The notes: a model not told the origin generated them from the letters alone. A stretch of 41,688 bases of DNA from an uncultured beta proteobacterium (GCA_903960915.1 CAJCCO010000111.1:1-41688); one strand, 5' to 3'; positions 17,480-26,274 are shown, counted from the stretch's first letter. Numbers and translations: made by a program.

Positions 17480-19183
17480 ATGACACGACTTCAACACTTA
17501 TTGCCCTTTTTGAACTGGCCGCGCCCGGACCTGAAACTGCTACGCAATGAAGCCGTGGCCGGACTCACTGTGGGCCTGATGGTGATTCCGCAAGGGGTGG
17601 CCTACGCGGCCCTGGCAGGCATGCCGCTGCAAACCGGCATTTATGCGGCGATGTTGCCCGCGCTGGTGGCGGTGCTGTTCAGCGCCTCCACGCGCTTGTC
17701 GGTGGGACCAACAGCACTGACCTGCCTGCTGGTGAGTAGCTCGCTGTCCGGACTGGCTCCGCCAGGCAGCGCTCAGTGGGTAGCGCTGGCCATGTGGCTG
17801 GCTTTGTTGTCGGGCCTGCTGCAAGTCGGCTTGGGTTTGCTGCGCTTTGGTTGGCTGCTTAACTTGGTGAGTGCACCGGTGCTGATGGCGTTTACGCAAG
17901 GGGCAGCGCTGCTGATCATCAGCTCGCAGTTGCCAGCCTTGTTGGGTTTACAAGACGGCTGGCATGGGCTGGCGACCTGGTCGCTTGGGCAAAATGGGCA
18001 ATATTGGCAACAGTGGCATGGGGGCTCTGCCTTATTCGGGGTGGGCGCGCTGACTGTTCTGACGCTGGCGCGGCGCTGGAAACCAGCGTTTCCGAGCGTG
18101 CTGCTGGTGGTGTTGGCAGCGGCCGGGGTGAGTGTCTGGAGCGGATTTGAAGCCTCGGGCGGAGCGGTAGTGGGCCAACTGCCTGAAGGCCTGCCCGGGC
18201 TTAGCCTGCCAGGCCTGCCTGACTGGCGCGTTTTGAGTGCCTTGGTGTTACCGACCCTGGTGATCACACTGGTGAGTTTTCTGGAAACCGCCTCCAGCGC
18301 CAAAGTGGACAGCGAGCGCGCCGGTCAGCGCTGGAACCAAAACCAGGACCTGATAGGTCAGGGGCTGGGGAAAATTGCGTCGGGTTTGAGCGGCGCGTTT
18401 CCCACCAGCTCGTCTTTTGCGCGCTCTGCACTGAACATCTTCGCGGGGGCGAAAACTGGGTGGGCTACGCTGGCATCTGTCATCGTGGTGCTGTTGTCCT
18501 TGCTGTTTTTTTTGCCGGTTTTGCGCCATGTGCCCCAAGCCGTGTTGGCCGCCATTGTGCTGACGGCCGTTGTGGGCCTGCTCAAGCCACAGGCGTTCGT
18601 TCGGCTGTGGCGCATCTCGCGCACCGAAGCAGCCATCGCCGGGGTGACGCTAGCCCTCACCTTGCTGACCGCACCGCGTTTGTATTGGGGCGTGCTGGCA
18701 GGGGTACTCATGGGCTTGAGCCACTTTTTGTACCAGCGACTCCATCCGCGCATTGTGGAAGTGGGGCTGGATGCCGATGGCAGCCTGCGTGACCGCCATG
18801 TGTGGCACCTCCCCCCGCTCGCTTCTCAGGTGTACGCCTTGCGGATGGACGCTGCGCTGGAGTTTGCCTCTGCCAGCAGCTTGGAGCAGGCCGTGGTGGC
18901 GTACTTGTCGCAGCATCCCGATACCCGCCACGTCTGCCTGTTTGCCCAGCCCATCAACCGGATTGATGCAACTGGCGTGGAGTGCCTGGCCAAGCTGGAG
19001 GCTTTGTTGGCTGCGCGGCAGATTACCCTGCACATCAGTGGCATGAAACTGCCGGTTGAATCGGTGCTGCGCAGCGCGGGTTGCCTGCAAGCAAACCCTG
19101 GGTTGCATCTGTACCGTAACGATGCAGAGGCTGTGCAGCAACTCCATCAACTTCAGCCGCAGCGCGAACCCATCAGGCCGTGA
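17480..19183 (+). CDS. SulP-family inorganic anion transporter with STAS domain
   Basis: This is a 567-residue inner-membrane transporter. The ATG at 17480 is chosen because the family N-terminus (RPDLKLLRNEAVAGLTVG) follows at once; the frame is open 555 nt further upstream, but that stretch is antisense to the nuclease gene. The SulP signature VIPQGVAYAALAGMP is at about residues 36-50. Roughly a dozen hydrophobic segments follow, then GAFPTSSSFARSALN and a C-terminal STAS domain from about residue 445 (NRIDATGVECL). The ion could be sulfate, bicarbonate or another anion; the sequence alone does not say. Its last 11 bases overlap the end of the convergent DUF429 gene. Confidence 0.93.
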   Translation: MTRLQHLLPFLNWPRPDLKLLRNEAVAGLTVGLMVIPQGVAYAALAGMPLQTGIYAAMLPALVAVLFSASTRLSVGPTALTCLLVSSSLSGLAPPGSAQWVALAMWLALLSGLLQVGLGLLRFGWLLNLVSAPVLMAFTQGAALLIISSQLPALLGLQDGWHGLATWSLGQNGQYWQQWHGGSALFGVGALTVLTLARRWKPAFPSVLLVVLAAAGVSVWSGFEASGGAVVGQLPEGLPGLSLPGLPDWRVLSALVLPTLVITLVSFLETASSAKVDSERAGQRWNQNQDLIGQGLGKIASGLSGAFPTSSSFARSALNIFAGAKTGWATLASVIVVLLSLLFFLPVLRHVPQAVLAAIVLTAVVGLLKPQAFVRLWRISRTEAAIAGVTLALTLLTAPRLYWGVLAGVLMGLSHFLYQRLHPRIVEVGLDADGSLRDRHVWHLPPLASQVYALRMDAALEFASASSLEQAVVAYLSQHPDTRHVCLFAQPINRIDATGVECLAKLEALLAARQITLHISGMKLPVESVLRSAGCLQANPGLHLYRNDAEAVQQLHQLQPQREPIRP

Positions 19184-20012
19184 CAATCCACCCCTCGAGG
19201 GGATCGCATACCGGCAGGCCGTAGTGCGCATCGCCCGCTGCGTGTTGCGTGTGCGCCCAAGCGGCTTGCACCATGCACAGCACAGCGTCCAGGCTGTCGC
19301 CTGAGGCGTCGTCCACCAAGCTGTCGTGTTGGGCGTGGGTGAGTTTGAGGCGCAAACCCAAGCGGGTTTGGCCCAATTCCAAGGCTTGCAGCAGTTGCTT
19401 GCGGGCAATCAAGCGCTCTGGGGTTTGCCGAGCTTTGTCGTCGCTTTTGTAGCTGGTGTTGCCAATTAGCTCGCGCGCCAGCAAACCGGGGTAGGCTTCC
19501 AGGGCAATGCGCAGCCCCGCGTTTTGACCACGGCTGGGAACAGGCACCTGCAAGCGCGGCAGGTACACCCCAGCTTGCATGAGCAAAGGCACACCAGCAT
19601 GCAGCATGTAGGCCACGGGCGGGTTGACCCACTTCATGGAGGGGCTGGACCCCGCCGGCAAATCGGTAGCACGGTGGGCAAATTTCCCCCCCACCGGGCG
19701 TGCATCGCAAAAGGCTTTGAAGGTGTCGCGTATTTCGGCCCGGCTCAAGGCGGCGTAATGCTGCATGCAGGCCTGCCACTCGGTGGGCCAGCCCAGGGTC
19801 TGCACCAGTTCTCGCGGCAAGCCAAACGGCAGGTCAAAACCACCCACCCAGGCCAGCGGCTGTTTCAGCCAATCGGCAAAGGCTTTCAAGGTGTGCAGGC
19901 GCACCAGCTCGCGCAGTTGTACCCGACCTTGGGCCACATGGCCCAGGGCCAGCACGATGGGTTTGCGTGGGGAGGGGCTGCTACTGAAGTCGCAGCCCAG
20001 CAGCACCGTCAA
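19173..20012 (-). CDS. DUF429 family protein (predicted RNase H-fold nuclease)
   Basis: This 279-residue cytosolic protein belongs to DUF429, which is annotated in family resources as a predicted nuclease with an RNase H-like fold. Candidate metal-binding acidic residues sit where that fold needs them: Asp8 (GCDFS), Asp60 (GGFDLPFGLP), Glu172 (LEAYPG), and Asp239/Asp242 (GDSLDAVLC). No activity is known to me. It starts 4 nt after the BLUF gene stops, which itself follows folE by 2 nt, so the three are almost certainly one transcript. It ends in an 11-bp overlap with the convergent sulP. Confidence 0.85.
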   Translation of the reverse strand: MTVLLGCDFSSSPSPRKPIVLALGHVAQGRVQLRELVRLHTLKAFADWLKQPLAWVGGFDLPFGLPRELVQTLGWPTEWQACMQHYAALSRAEIRDTFKAFCDARPVGGKFAHRATDLPAGSSPSMKWVNPPVAYMLHAGVPLLMQAGVYLPRLQVPVPSRGQNAGLRIALEAYPGLLARELIGNTSYKSDDKARQTPERLIARKQLLQALELGQTRLGLRLKLTHAQHDSLVDDASGDSLDAVLCMVQAAWAHTQHAAGDAHYGLPVCDPLEGWIVTA

Positions 20013-20016
20013 GGGG

Positions 20017-20439
20017 TCAGGCGCGGCCGATGATGGACGCGGTGGCCATCAGCTCTTCAAGCAGCGCCATGGAAACCCGCCCGGATACCGAGTACGGATC
20101 GAGCTCTGGTTTTTCGGCGTACTTGAGCAAGATGGAGGCGTTGATTCTGGACATGTTGACCTCGCCCATGGTCCAGCCGCCAAAGCGACGCTCGAGAATT
20201 TCTTCGTACTGCAAGAGCAGCACATCTTTATGACGTACGTCTCTTTGAATATGGCCGTAGAGTTCGCTCACGGCCATGCGGCCACCTTCAATGGCTTGCA
20301 GAAAAATACCGCCGCCGTAGCAAAGAATGCCGGTGATGCCACACTCCGGATTGTGGTGCCTTGACTGGGACAGAATCGCCTCAATGGCATGGGGACTGGT
20401 GTCCACGGCACGGCTGGCATAAAGCAAACGAACCAGCAT
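20017..20439 (-). CDS. BLUF-domain blue-light photoreceptor
   Basis: This 140-residue protein consists almost wholly of one BLUF domain, which binds FAD and shifts its hydrogen bonding on blue light. All key residues are present: Tyr7 (LLYAS), Asn30 (HNPECGITG), Gln48 (FLQAIEG), and Trp89 and Met91 (GGWTMG). There is no attached output domain (EAL, GGDEF or cyclase), so it is a short BLUF that must signal through a partner protein. It is sandwiched between folE (2 nt upstream) and DUF429 (4 nt downstream). The partner is unknown; the neighbours are the obvious candidates (inference). Confidence 0.95.
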   Translation of the reverse strand: MLVRLLYASRAVDTSPHAIEAILSQSRHHNPECGITGILCYGGGIFLQAIEGGRMAVSELYGHIQRDVRHKDVLLLQYEEILERRFGGWTMGEVNMSRINASILLKYAEKPELDPYSVSGRVSMALLEELMATASIIGRA

Positions 20440-20441
20440 GA

Positions 20442-21164
20442 TCAGCCTTTCGGGATGAGGGACAAAAATTCACGACGCAGATTAGGATCTTTCAAGAAGG
20501 CCCCCCGCATGACGGAGTTGATCATCTTGCTGTCCATGTCTTTGACGCCGCGCCAGCCCATGCAGAAATGGGTGGCCTCCATCACGATGGCCAAACCATC
20601 GGGTTGGGTTTTTTGCTGAATCAGGTCTGCAAGTTGCACCACGGCTTCTTCCTGAATCTGGGGCCGCCCCATGATCCACTCGGCCAGCCGGGCGTATTTG
20701 GACAGGCCAATCACGTTGGTGTGCTCATTGGGCAGCACGCCAATCCAGATCTTGCCAATGACTGGGCAGAAATGGTGGCTGCAGGCACTGCGCACGGTGA
20801 TGGGGCCGACGATCATCAGCTCATTGAGGTGTTCGGCGTTGGGAAACTCGGTGATCAAGGGGGCGCTGACGTAGCGGCCTTTGAACACCTCGTTGAGGTA
20901 CATCTTGGCCACGCGGCGGGCGGTGTTGTCGGTGTTGTGGTCACGCTCGGTGTCTATGACCAGGCTGGTCAACACACCCTTCATTTTTTCTTCCACCTCG
21001 TCGAGCAAATGCGCAAGCTCGCCGGGTTCAATGAAATCAGCGATGTTGTCGTTGGCATTGAAACGCTTGCGCGCTGCCTTCAAGCGCTCCCGAATTTTGA
21101 CGGAAACCGGGACACCTTCATCTGCCACGCTTGGGTTCATGTTGCTTTGACTCTTCATTAACAT
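20442..21164 (-). CDS. folE: GTP cyclohydrolase I (FolE)
   Basis: This 240-residue cytosolic enzyme converts GTP to 7,8-dihydroneopterin triphosphate, the first step of tetrahydrofolate and pterin synthesis. Family features are the DNTARRVAKMYLNEVF helix, RSACSHHFCPVIGK with the zinc Cys/His and substrate residues, and the QEEAVVQLADLIQ stretch ending the catalytic core. Three in-frame ATGs lie at the start (21164, 21158, 21140); none has a strong ribosome site, so the start may be up to 8 codons later. NudB, the next enzyme on this route, is encoded 2 kb away on the same strand. Confidence 0.94.
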   Translation of the reverse strand: MLMKSQSNMNPSVADEGVPVSVKIRERLKAARKRFNANDNIADFIEPGELAHLLDEVEEKMKGVLTSLVIDTERDHNTDNTARRVAKMYLNEVFKGRYVSAPLITEFPNAEHLNELMIVGPITVRSACSHHFCPVIGKIWIGVLPNEHTNVIGLSKYARLAEWIMGRPQIQEEAVVQLADLIQQKTQPDGLAIVMEATHFCMGWRGVKDMDSKMINSVMRGAFLKDPNLRREFLSLIPKG

Positions 21165-21233
21165 CGAAGAATGTTAGCAGTTTTTGCGCTGCGGGCCGGC
21201 ATCAGATACCCCCTGTGGCTAGGGGTTATCGGC

Positions 21234-22466
21234 TCAATGCCAGTTGGGTTTGCCGTGCAGCAGTAAGAGCAGGCGCATCACGCCGAAAGCCAGACGGTCT
21301 AAAAAACGCTGGCGCCACGGCCGTTTGGCGAAATCATCGGGGTTAACACGCACACCACCAGCGGCCATCGCGACCTCCAGGCGGTTTCTGAGTTGCCGGG
21401 CAAAGGCCGCATCTTGCACCAGCACATTGGCCTCGCGCGCCAGCAGCAAGCTCAAGGGGTCGAGGTTGGAGGAGCCCACGGTGGCCCATTGCTTGTCAAT
21501 AACGGCCACTTTGGCATGTAAAAAGCTGACCGAGTACTCATGAATCTCCACCCCAGCCGCCAGCAAAGCACCGTACACCGGCCGTGTGGCGTGAAACTGC
21601 ATGAAGTACTCGTAGCGCCCCTGTAACAGCAGTTTGACGCGCACACCCCGCAGGGCCGCATGAATCAGCCCCTGGCGCAGTTTTCGGCCGGGCAGGAAAT
21701 AGGCATTGGCAATGATGATCTCTTGCGTCGCCTCGCCAATGGCTTTGCGGTAGGACCGCTCTATCAAGGTGCGGTGACTCAAGTTGTCCCGCAGCATCAA
21801 GGCCGCCCTGACGCGGGGCACTTGGGGGCCAGCACCTTCCAAATGCATGCCTTGCCTTGGCGGCTGCTGGCCCAGGGCGAGGGCTACCGCCTCATGCAGG
21901 GCCTGCCAGGCACTCGCAAAATCCGTTTGCCGCAGGGTTTTAACGGCTTGCAGGCGCCACCAGAATTGCAAGGTGGTTTCGTGCACCTCCTGCACCAGCG
22001 GCCCGGTCACCCGCACGGCAAAGTCCAGCCGGGGGGACGCTAATTGGCCGTAGTTGGGGTCCTGAAAATCATCCATGACGTTGATGCCGCCGCAAAATGC
22101 CACGGTACCGTCCACCACGCACAGCTTGCGGTGCAGGCGCCGCCAGCGGCTGGGCATGAACACACCCAGCCGCCCCAAGGGCAGGTAAATATGCCATTGC
22201 ACGCCTGCTGCATTGAAACGCTGTGCCCATGACGCCTCTAGGTGGGGGGTGCCCACGCCATCCATCACCAGGTAAACCGCCACGCCACGCTGGGCAGCGC
22301 GCTCCAGCGCTTGCGCCACCAACACGCCGGTGGCGTCGAACATGAAGATATAGGTCTCCATGCGCACCTCGTGCACCGCTCGGTCAACGTCTTGAACCAG
22401 GGCCTGAAAAAAGGCCTGCGCGCCCTCCAGCAAGCGAACCTGATGGCCTTCAAGCAGCTTGGCCAT
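21234..22466 (-). CDS. clsB: Cardiolipin synthase B-like phospholipase D family protein
   Basis: This 410-residue protein starts at the ATG at 22466, since the longer open frame runs back into the upstream gene. It carries two HKD catalytic motifs, HRKLCVVD with FCGGIN after it, and HAKVAVID followed by VGSSNLDPLS. This is the two-domain layout of ClsB, which makes cardiolipin from phosphatidylglycerol (and phosphatidylethanolamine) at the inner membrane. It follows the EEP-family gene by 11 nt, as clsB (ybhO) follows ybhP in E. coli. I see no YbhN-like membrane protein downstream; folE comes next. Confidence 0.9.
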   Translation of the reverse strand: MAKLLEGHQVRLLEGAQAFFQALVQDVDRAVHEVRMETYIFMFDATGVLVAQALERAAQRGVAVYLVMDGVGTPHLEASWAQRFNAAGVQWHIYLPLGRLGVFMPSRWRRLHRKLCVVDGTVAFCGGINVMDDFQDPNYGQLASPRLDFAVRVTGPLVQEVHETTLQFWWRLQAVKTLRQTDFASAWQALHEAVALALGQQPPRQGMHLEGAGPQVPRVRAALMLRDNLSHRTLIERSYRKAIGEATQEIIIANAYFLPGRKLRQGLIHAALRGVRVKLLLQGRYEYFMQFHATRPVYGALLAAGVEIHEYSVSFLHAKVAVIDKQWATVGSSNLDPLSLLLAREANVLVQDAAFARQLRNRLEVAMAAGGVRVNPDDFAKRPWRQRFLDRLAFGVMRLLLLLHGKPNWH

Positions 22467-22477
22467 GGCAGTGTGCG

Positions 22478-23212
22478 TCAGGCCGGAATGCCGAATTCGG
22501 CAATCAGGGGCAGGTGGTCTGACATGCGCCACCAAATGCGTCCGCGCGGCACATGCAAGCCCAGCGGTACCAGGCCTCGGGCAAACACATGGTCAAGTTG
22601 CACCAGGGGCAAACGGGCAGGAAAGGTGTTGTGCGTGCCGCCGCTGAAAGTCTCGAGCCCGATTTCAGCAAACGCGCGGTGCACCAGGTCGCCCCAATCG
22701 TTGAAGTCGCCCGCCACCAAAAGCGGGGCATCACCGGGCACTTCTCGCGCAATGAATTGCTTGAGTTGCTGTACCTGCCGGGCGCGACTGGCCCGAATCA
22801 GGCCCAGGTGCACCACCAGCACATGAACCAACTGCTCATGCACATTGACTTCCACGTGCAGCAGGCCGCGCTGCTCAAAGCGGTGGTCAGAGATATCTTC
22901 ATGCTGATGCGCCACCACGGGCCAGCGCGACAACAAGGCGTTGCCGTGTTCGCCGTGCTTGGTGACGGCATTGGTGCGGTAAATGGCCTCGTAGCCTTCT
23001 GGCGCCAAAAAATCAGCCTGCGGCAGCTCTGGCCAGCGCTGAAAATGGCGCTCTTCACGGCGGTGGAGTTTGCGCACCTCTTGCAGGCACACCAGGTCGG
23101 CATCGAGCTGCTCTACCGCGTGCCCGAGGTTGTGTATTTCCAGCCGGCGCTGCGGCCCAATGCCTTGCACCCCTTTGTGGATGTTGTAGGTGGCGATGCG
23201 CACCGTCTTCAT
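22478..23212 (-). CDS. Endonuclease/exonuclease/phosphatase (EEP) family protein, YbhP-like
   Basis: This is a 244-residue protein beginning at the ATG at 23212, whose first codon overlaps the nudB stop (ATGA). EEP-fold residues are seen in order: YNIHKG near the N-terminus, LQEVRK with the metal glutamate, VHLGL, GDFNDW, and the C-terminal SDHLPLIAEF. There is no signal peptide. The family includes DNA nucleases, lipid phosphatases and sphingomyelinase-like enzymes. Linkage to clsB suggests a phospholipid or headgroup phosphodiester as substrate (inference), as for the uncharacterised E. coli YbhP. Confidence 0.88.
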   Translation of the reverse strand: MKTVRIATYNIHKGVQGIGPQRRLEIHNLGHAVEQLDADLVCLQEVRKLHRREERHFQRWPELPQADFLAPEGYEAIYRTNAVTKHGEHGNALLSRWPVVAHQHEDISDHRFEQRGLLHVEVNVHEQLVHVLVVHLGLIRASRARQVQQLKQFIAREVPGDAPLLVAGDFNDWGDLVHRAFAEIGLETFSGGTHNTFPARLPLVQLDHVFARGLVPLGLHVPRGRIWWRMSDHLPLIAEFGIPA

Positions 23213-23706
23213 GGCGCAGCTTTCACAGTCAAAAATCGAGGCAGCATCAAAATAGCTTCTGCGTTTGACGGGGAGAAACAGGCCTGGGCCGCTTGTTGAT
23301 AAGGCAGCCACTGAAAATGCGTATGCTCACTCGGACTGAGCCGAACGGGCGTATCCAACGGCACCTGCAGGCCAAACAAATGCTCCCGGTTGTGGGTGAC
23401 GCCAGCCGGGTAGCGGTGGCGCCAGCGGGGGTAAATTTCATAAACGTTTTCAAGAACCCAATCTTGCAACTGCGGGGCGTCCAACGCGGGCTGGTGCGCA
23501 GCGTTGCCCGCAGCACAGTGGATGCCGGTTTCCTCCCACACCTCGCGCACAGCGGTTTGCGCAAAAGTTTCTTCCAGGGTGTCTTTGCTGCCGGTGACGG
23601 ACTGCCAGAAGTCAGGGCTGTCAACGCGTTTGATCAACAGCACATCGAGCGCTGAGGTGTAGATCACCACCAGCACGGATTGGGGAATTTTGAGGGTCAT
23701 GGGCAT
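23209..23706 (-). CDS. nudB: Dihydroneopterin triphosphate diphosphatase (NudB, Nudix)
   Basis: This 165-residue Nudix hydrolase is predicted to remove pyrophosphate from dihydroneopterin triphosphate in folate synthesis, using the product of FolE encoded 2 kb downstream. The family signature DFWQSVTGS leads into the Nudix box ending in REVWEETG, which has one residue more than the standard spacing. The start may be the ATG at 23706 or the one at 23700. Neither has a ribosome site, because the U-run of a terminator hairpin touches the first. Its stop overlaps the next gene's start (ATGA). Confidence 0.88.
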   Translation of the reverse strand: MPMTLKIPQSVLVVIYTSALDVLLIKRVDSPDFWQSVTGSKDTLEETFAQTAVREVWEETGIHCAAGNAAHQPALDAPQLQDWVLENVYEIYPRWRHRYPAGVTHNREHLFGLQVPLDTPVRLSPSEHTHFQWLPYQQAAQACFSPSNAEAILMLPRFLTVKAAP

Positions 23707-23734
23707 AAAAAAGGACGCCTAGTGGGCGCCCTTT
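23707..23734 (-). terminator. Intrinsic terminator after aspS, abutting the nudB start
   Basis: In the transcript, AAAGGGCGCC (23734-23725) pairs with GGCGTCCTTT (23719-23710) around a 5-nt loop, giving ten pairs with one G-U. A run of six U ends at 23707, one base before the first possible nudB start codon. Confidence 0.8.
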
Positions 23735-23767
23735 CATTCTGCATCAAGCCAGAGGCCTGGTGTTTGA

Positions 23768-25582
23768 TCAAACGGCCTTTACAGGCTCAACAGTTCGCAA
23801 ACGAATATGCAGTTCACGCAGCTGTTTTTCTTCCACTGGCGACGGGGCTTGCGTGAGCAAGCACTGGGCACGCTGGGTTTTGGGGAAAGCAATCACGTCA
23901 CGGATCGACTCAGCGCCCGTCATGAGGGTGACGATGCGGTCCAGGCCAAAGGCCAGGCCGCCGTGCGGGGGTGCGCCGTATTGCAGGGCGTCCAGCAGGA
24001 AGCCAAATTTGTCCTGCGCCTCTTCCGGGGTGATCTTCAAGGCGTCGAACACTTTTTGCTGTACGTCAGCCCGGTGGATACGCACTGAACCACCACCCAT
24101 TTCCCAGCCATTGAGCACCATGTCGTAGCCTTGAGAAATACACTTCTCGGGGGCGGTGACCATCCAATCTTCGTGGCCCTCTTTGGGCGCCGTGAAGGGG
24201 TGATGCACAGCGCTGTAACGCTGGGCTTCTTCGTCGTATTCAAACATGGGGAAGTCCACCACCCACATGGGGCGCCAGGACTTCTCGAACAAACCATTTT
24301 TCTTGCCGAACTCACTGTGTCCGATCTTGATACGCAGCGCGCCAATGGCGTCGTTCACGACTTTGGCCTTGTCAGCCCCAAAGAAAATCAGGTCGCCCGC
24401 TTGCGCGCCGGTACGTGCCAGCACCTCGGCAATGGCTTTGTCGTGGATGTTTTTGACAATCGGTGACTGCAAGCCATCACGGCCCTTGCCCAGTTCATTG
24501 ACCTTGATATAGGCCAAGCCCTTGGCACCATAAATTTTGACGAACTCGGTGTAGGCGTCGATTTCACTGCGGGTCAAACCCCCCTGCTCACGGGCGCCAC
24601 CTGGCACACGCAAGGCAACCACACGACCGTCCTTCATGGTGGCTGCACCAGCAAACACCTTGAAGTCCACATCGGTCATGACATCAGTCACTTCGGTGAA
24701 TTCCAGACTAACGCGCAAATCAGGCTTGTCTGAACCATAGCGGTGCATGGCTTCTTGGTAGGTCATCACCGGGAACTCGCCCAGATCAACCCCCAGGGTG
24801 TTCTTGAAGACGGTGGTGATCATGCCCTGGAACATGTCACGAATGTCTTGCTCACTCAGGAACGACGTTTCAATATCGATCTGGGTGAATTCTGGCTGGT
24901 GGTCGGCACGCAAATCTTCGTCGCGGAAGCATTTGGTGATTTGGTAGTAGCGATCGAAACCGGCCACCATCAGCAACTGCTTGAACAACTGGGGGCTTTG
25001 CGGCAGCGCAAAGAAGTGTCCGTCATGCACACGGCTGGGAACCAGGTAGTCACGGGCGCCTTCAGGGGTGGACTTGCCCAGCATGGGGGTCTCAATGTCC
25101 ACAAAACCATTGGCGTCGAGGAATTTGCGCACTTCCATGGACACGCGGTAGCGCAGCATCAGGTTGTTTTGCATGTAGGGACGGCGCAAATCGAGCACAC
25201 GGTGCGTCAGACGAGTGGTTTCGCTGAGGTTCTCGTCGTCGAGCTGGAAGGGGGGCGTGACCGAGGGGTTGAGCACCGTCAGTTCATGGCACAACACCTC
25301 AATCTTGCCGCTCTTCAAGCCTTCGTTGGTGGTGCCTTCTGGGCGGGCGCGCACCAGGCCTTTGATCTGAATGCAAAACTCGTTGCGCAGGTTCTCTGCC
25401 GTTTTGAACATGTCGGCACGGTCAGGGTCGCACACCACCTGGACATAACCTTCGCGGTCGCGGATGTCTACAAAGATGACGCCACCGTGGTCACGGCGAC
25501 GGTTGACCCAGCCGCACAAAGTAACAGTTTGGCCCAACAGAGCCTCGGTCACAAGACCACAATAATGAGAACGCATAGCCAT
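23768..25582 (-). CDS. aspS: Aspartate--tRNA(Asp/Asn) ligase, probably non-discriminating
   Basis: This 604-residue class II synthetase in the bacterial form has an N-terminal OB-fold anticodon-binding domain (to about residue 110), motif 2 ([16 protein letters not shown]), a GAD insertion in the middle, and motif 3 near the C-terminus ([10 protein letters not shown]). In the anticodon domain the sequence is RRRDHGG with His32. This is the residue linked to relaxed specificity in Pseudomonas, where E. coli has Leu. It should therefore also charge tRNA-Asn and depend on GatCAB, whose genes are not in this window. ATGs at 25582 and 25576 are both possible starts. Confidence 0.96.
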   Translation of the reverse strand: MAMRSHYCGLVTEALLGQTVTLCGWVNRRRDHGGVIFVDIRDREGYVQVVCDPDRADMFKTAENLRNEFCIQIKGLVRARPEGTTNEGLKSGKIEVLCHELTVLNPSVTPPFQLDDENLSETTRLTHRVLDLRRPYMQNNLMLRYRVSMEVRKFLDANGFVDIETPMLGKSTPEGARDYLVPSRVHDGHFFALPQSPQLFKQLLMVAGFDRYYQITKCFRDEDLRADHQPEFTQIDIETSFLSEQDIRDMFQGMITTVFKNTLGVDLGEFPVMTYQEAMHRYGSDKPDLRVSLEFTEVTDVMTDVDFKVFAGAATMKDGRVVALRVPGGAREQGGLTRSEIDAYTEFVKIYGAKGLAYIKVNELGKGRDGLQSPIVKNIHDKAIAEVLARTGAQAGDLIFFGADKAKVVNDAIGALRIKIGHSEFGKKNGLFEKSWRPMWVVDFPMFEYDEEAQRYSAVHHPFTAPKEGHEDWMVTAPEKCISQGYDMVLNGWEMGGGSVRIHRADVQQKVFDALKITPEEAQDKFGFLLDALQYGAPPHGGLAFGLDRIVTLMTGAESIRDVIAFPKTQRAQCLLTQAPSPVEEKQLRELHIRLRTVEPVKAV

Positions 25583-25632
25583 AAAAAACTTTCAAACCCA
25601 GCCGACTAAGGCTGCACACATGATGAACAAAA

Positions 25633-26274
25633 TTATTGGGGGGGCTTTGCCGCCGCCACAGACGGATCAACCGTACCCATGGAAATAACGTAGGTCAGGG
25701 CCTCGTCAACGCTCATATGCAACTCGATCACTTCGGAGCGAGGCAACATGAGGAAAAACCCACTGGTGGGGTTGGGTGTCGTGGGCACGTAAACGCTGAC
25801 GAAATCTCCACCCAGATGCGCTGCCACCTCACCGGCGGGCGTGCCGGTCTGAAACGCAATCGTCCAGGAGCCGGGGCGCGGGTACTGGACCAACAGCGCG
25901 GTTCTAAAGGCGTTGCCATTGCTTGAAAAAAGCGTGTCTGACACTTTTTTCACGCTGTTGTAGATCGACTTGAAAACGGGGATGTGGGTAAACAAGCGGT
26001 CCCACTGTTTGAGCCACCAGCGCCCGGCCACATTGGATACCAAGGCGCCCGTCAAGACCAGCACAGAGAACACCAGCACCACGCCCAAGCCTGGAATATG
26101 GCGCAGCAACTCAAGGGAAGGTCCATTGGCGTCGGGTGTCAACGCCGTCAGTCCTGTCAGCACGCCGCCAAAGACGGCGTCGAGCAGGCCAATCAGCCAC
26201 AGCAGCACCCAGATGGTGATAGCCAGAGGCAACCAGACCAGCAGGCCCGTGAGCAAGTATTTTTTAATGGGCAC
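25633..26274 (-). CDS. DUF502 family membrane protein
   Basis: This 213-residue protein starts at a GTG supported by AGGGA upstream. Two hydrophobic segments (about residues 5-38 and 60-86) anchor it in the inner membrane. The rest matches DUF502: FTHIPVFKSIYNSVKKVSD, then VQYPRPGSWTIAFQTG and the TPNPTSGFF segment, followed by a conserved SVDEALTYVIS segment. No function is known to me. It is 50 nt upstream of aspS and 53 nt downstream of the FmdB-type gene. The C-terminus is encoded by a G7 tract just before the stop. Confidence 0.88.
   Translation of the reverse strand: MPIKKYLLTGLLVWLPLAITIWVLLWLIGLLDAVFGGVLTGLTALTPDANGPSLELLRHIPGLGVVLVFSVLVLTGALVSNVAGRWWLKQWDRLFTHIPVFKSIYNSVKKVSDTLFSSNGNAFRTALLVQYPRPGSWTIAFQTGTPAGEVAAHLGGDFVSVYVPTTPNPTSGFFLMLPRSEVIELHMSVDEALTYVISMGTVDPSVAAAKPPQ

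Noticed and set aside
21185..21225. Hairpin-like CCCCT/AGGGG segment between clsB and folE as a terminator
   Set aside because: The stem is short and bulged, and no U-tract follows.
25638..25644. G7 tract at the end of the DUF502 gene as a phase-variation switch
   Set aside because: Slippage would alter only the last three residues and the stop position. Another G7 run (12540-12546) lies in the housekeeping secB gene, so such tracts seem incidental here.
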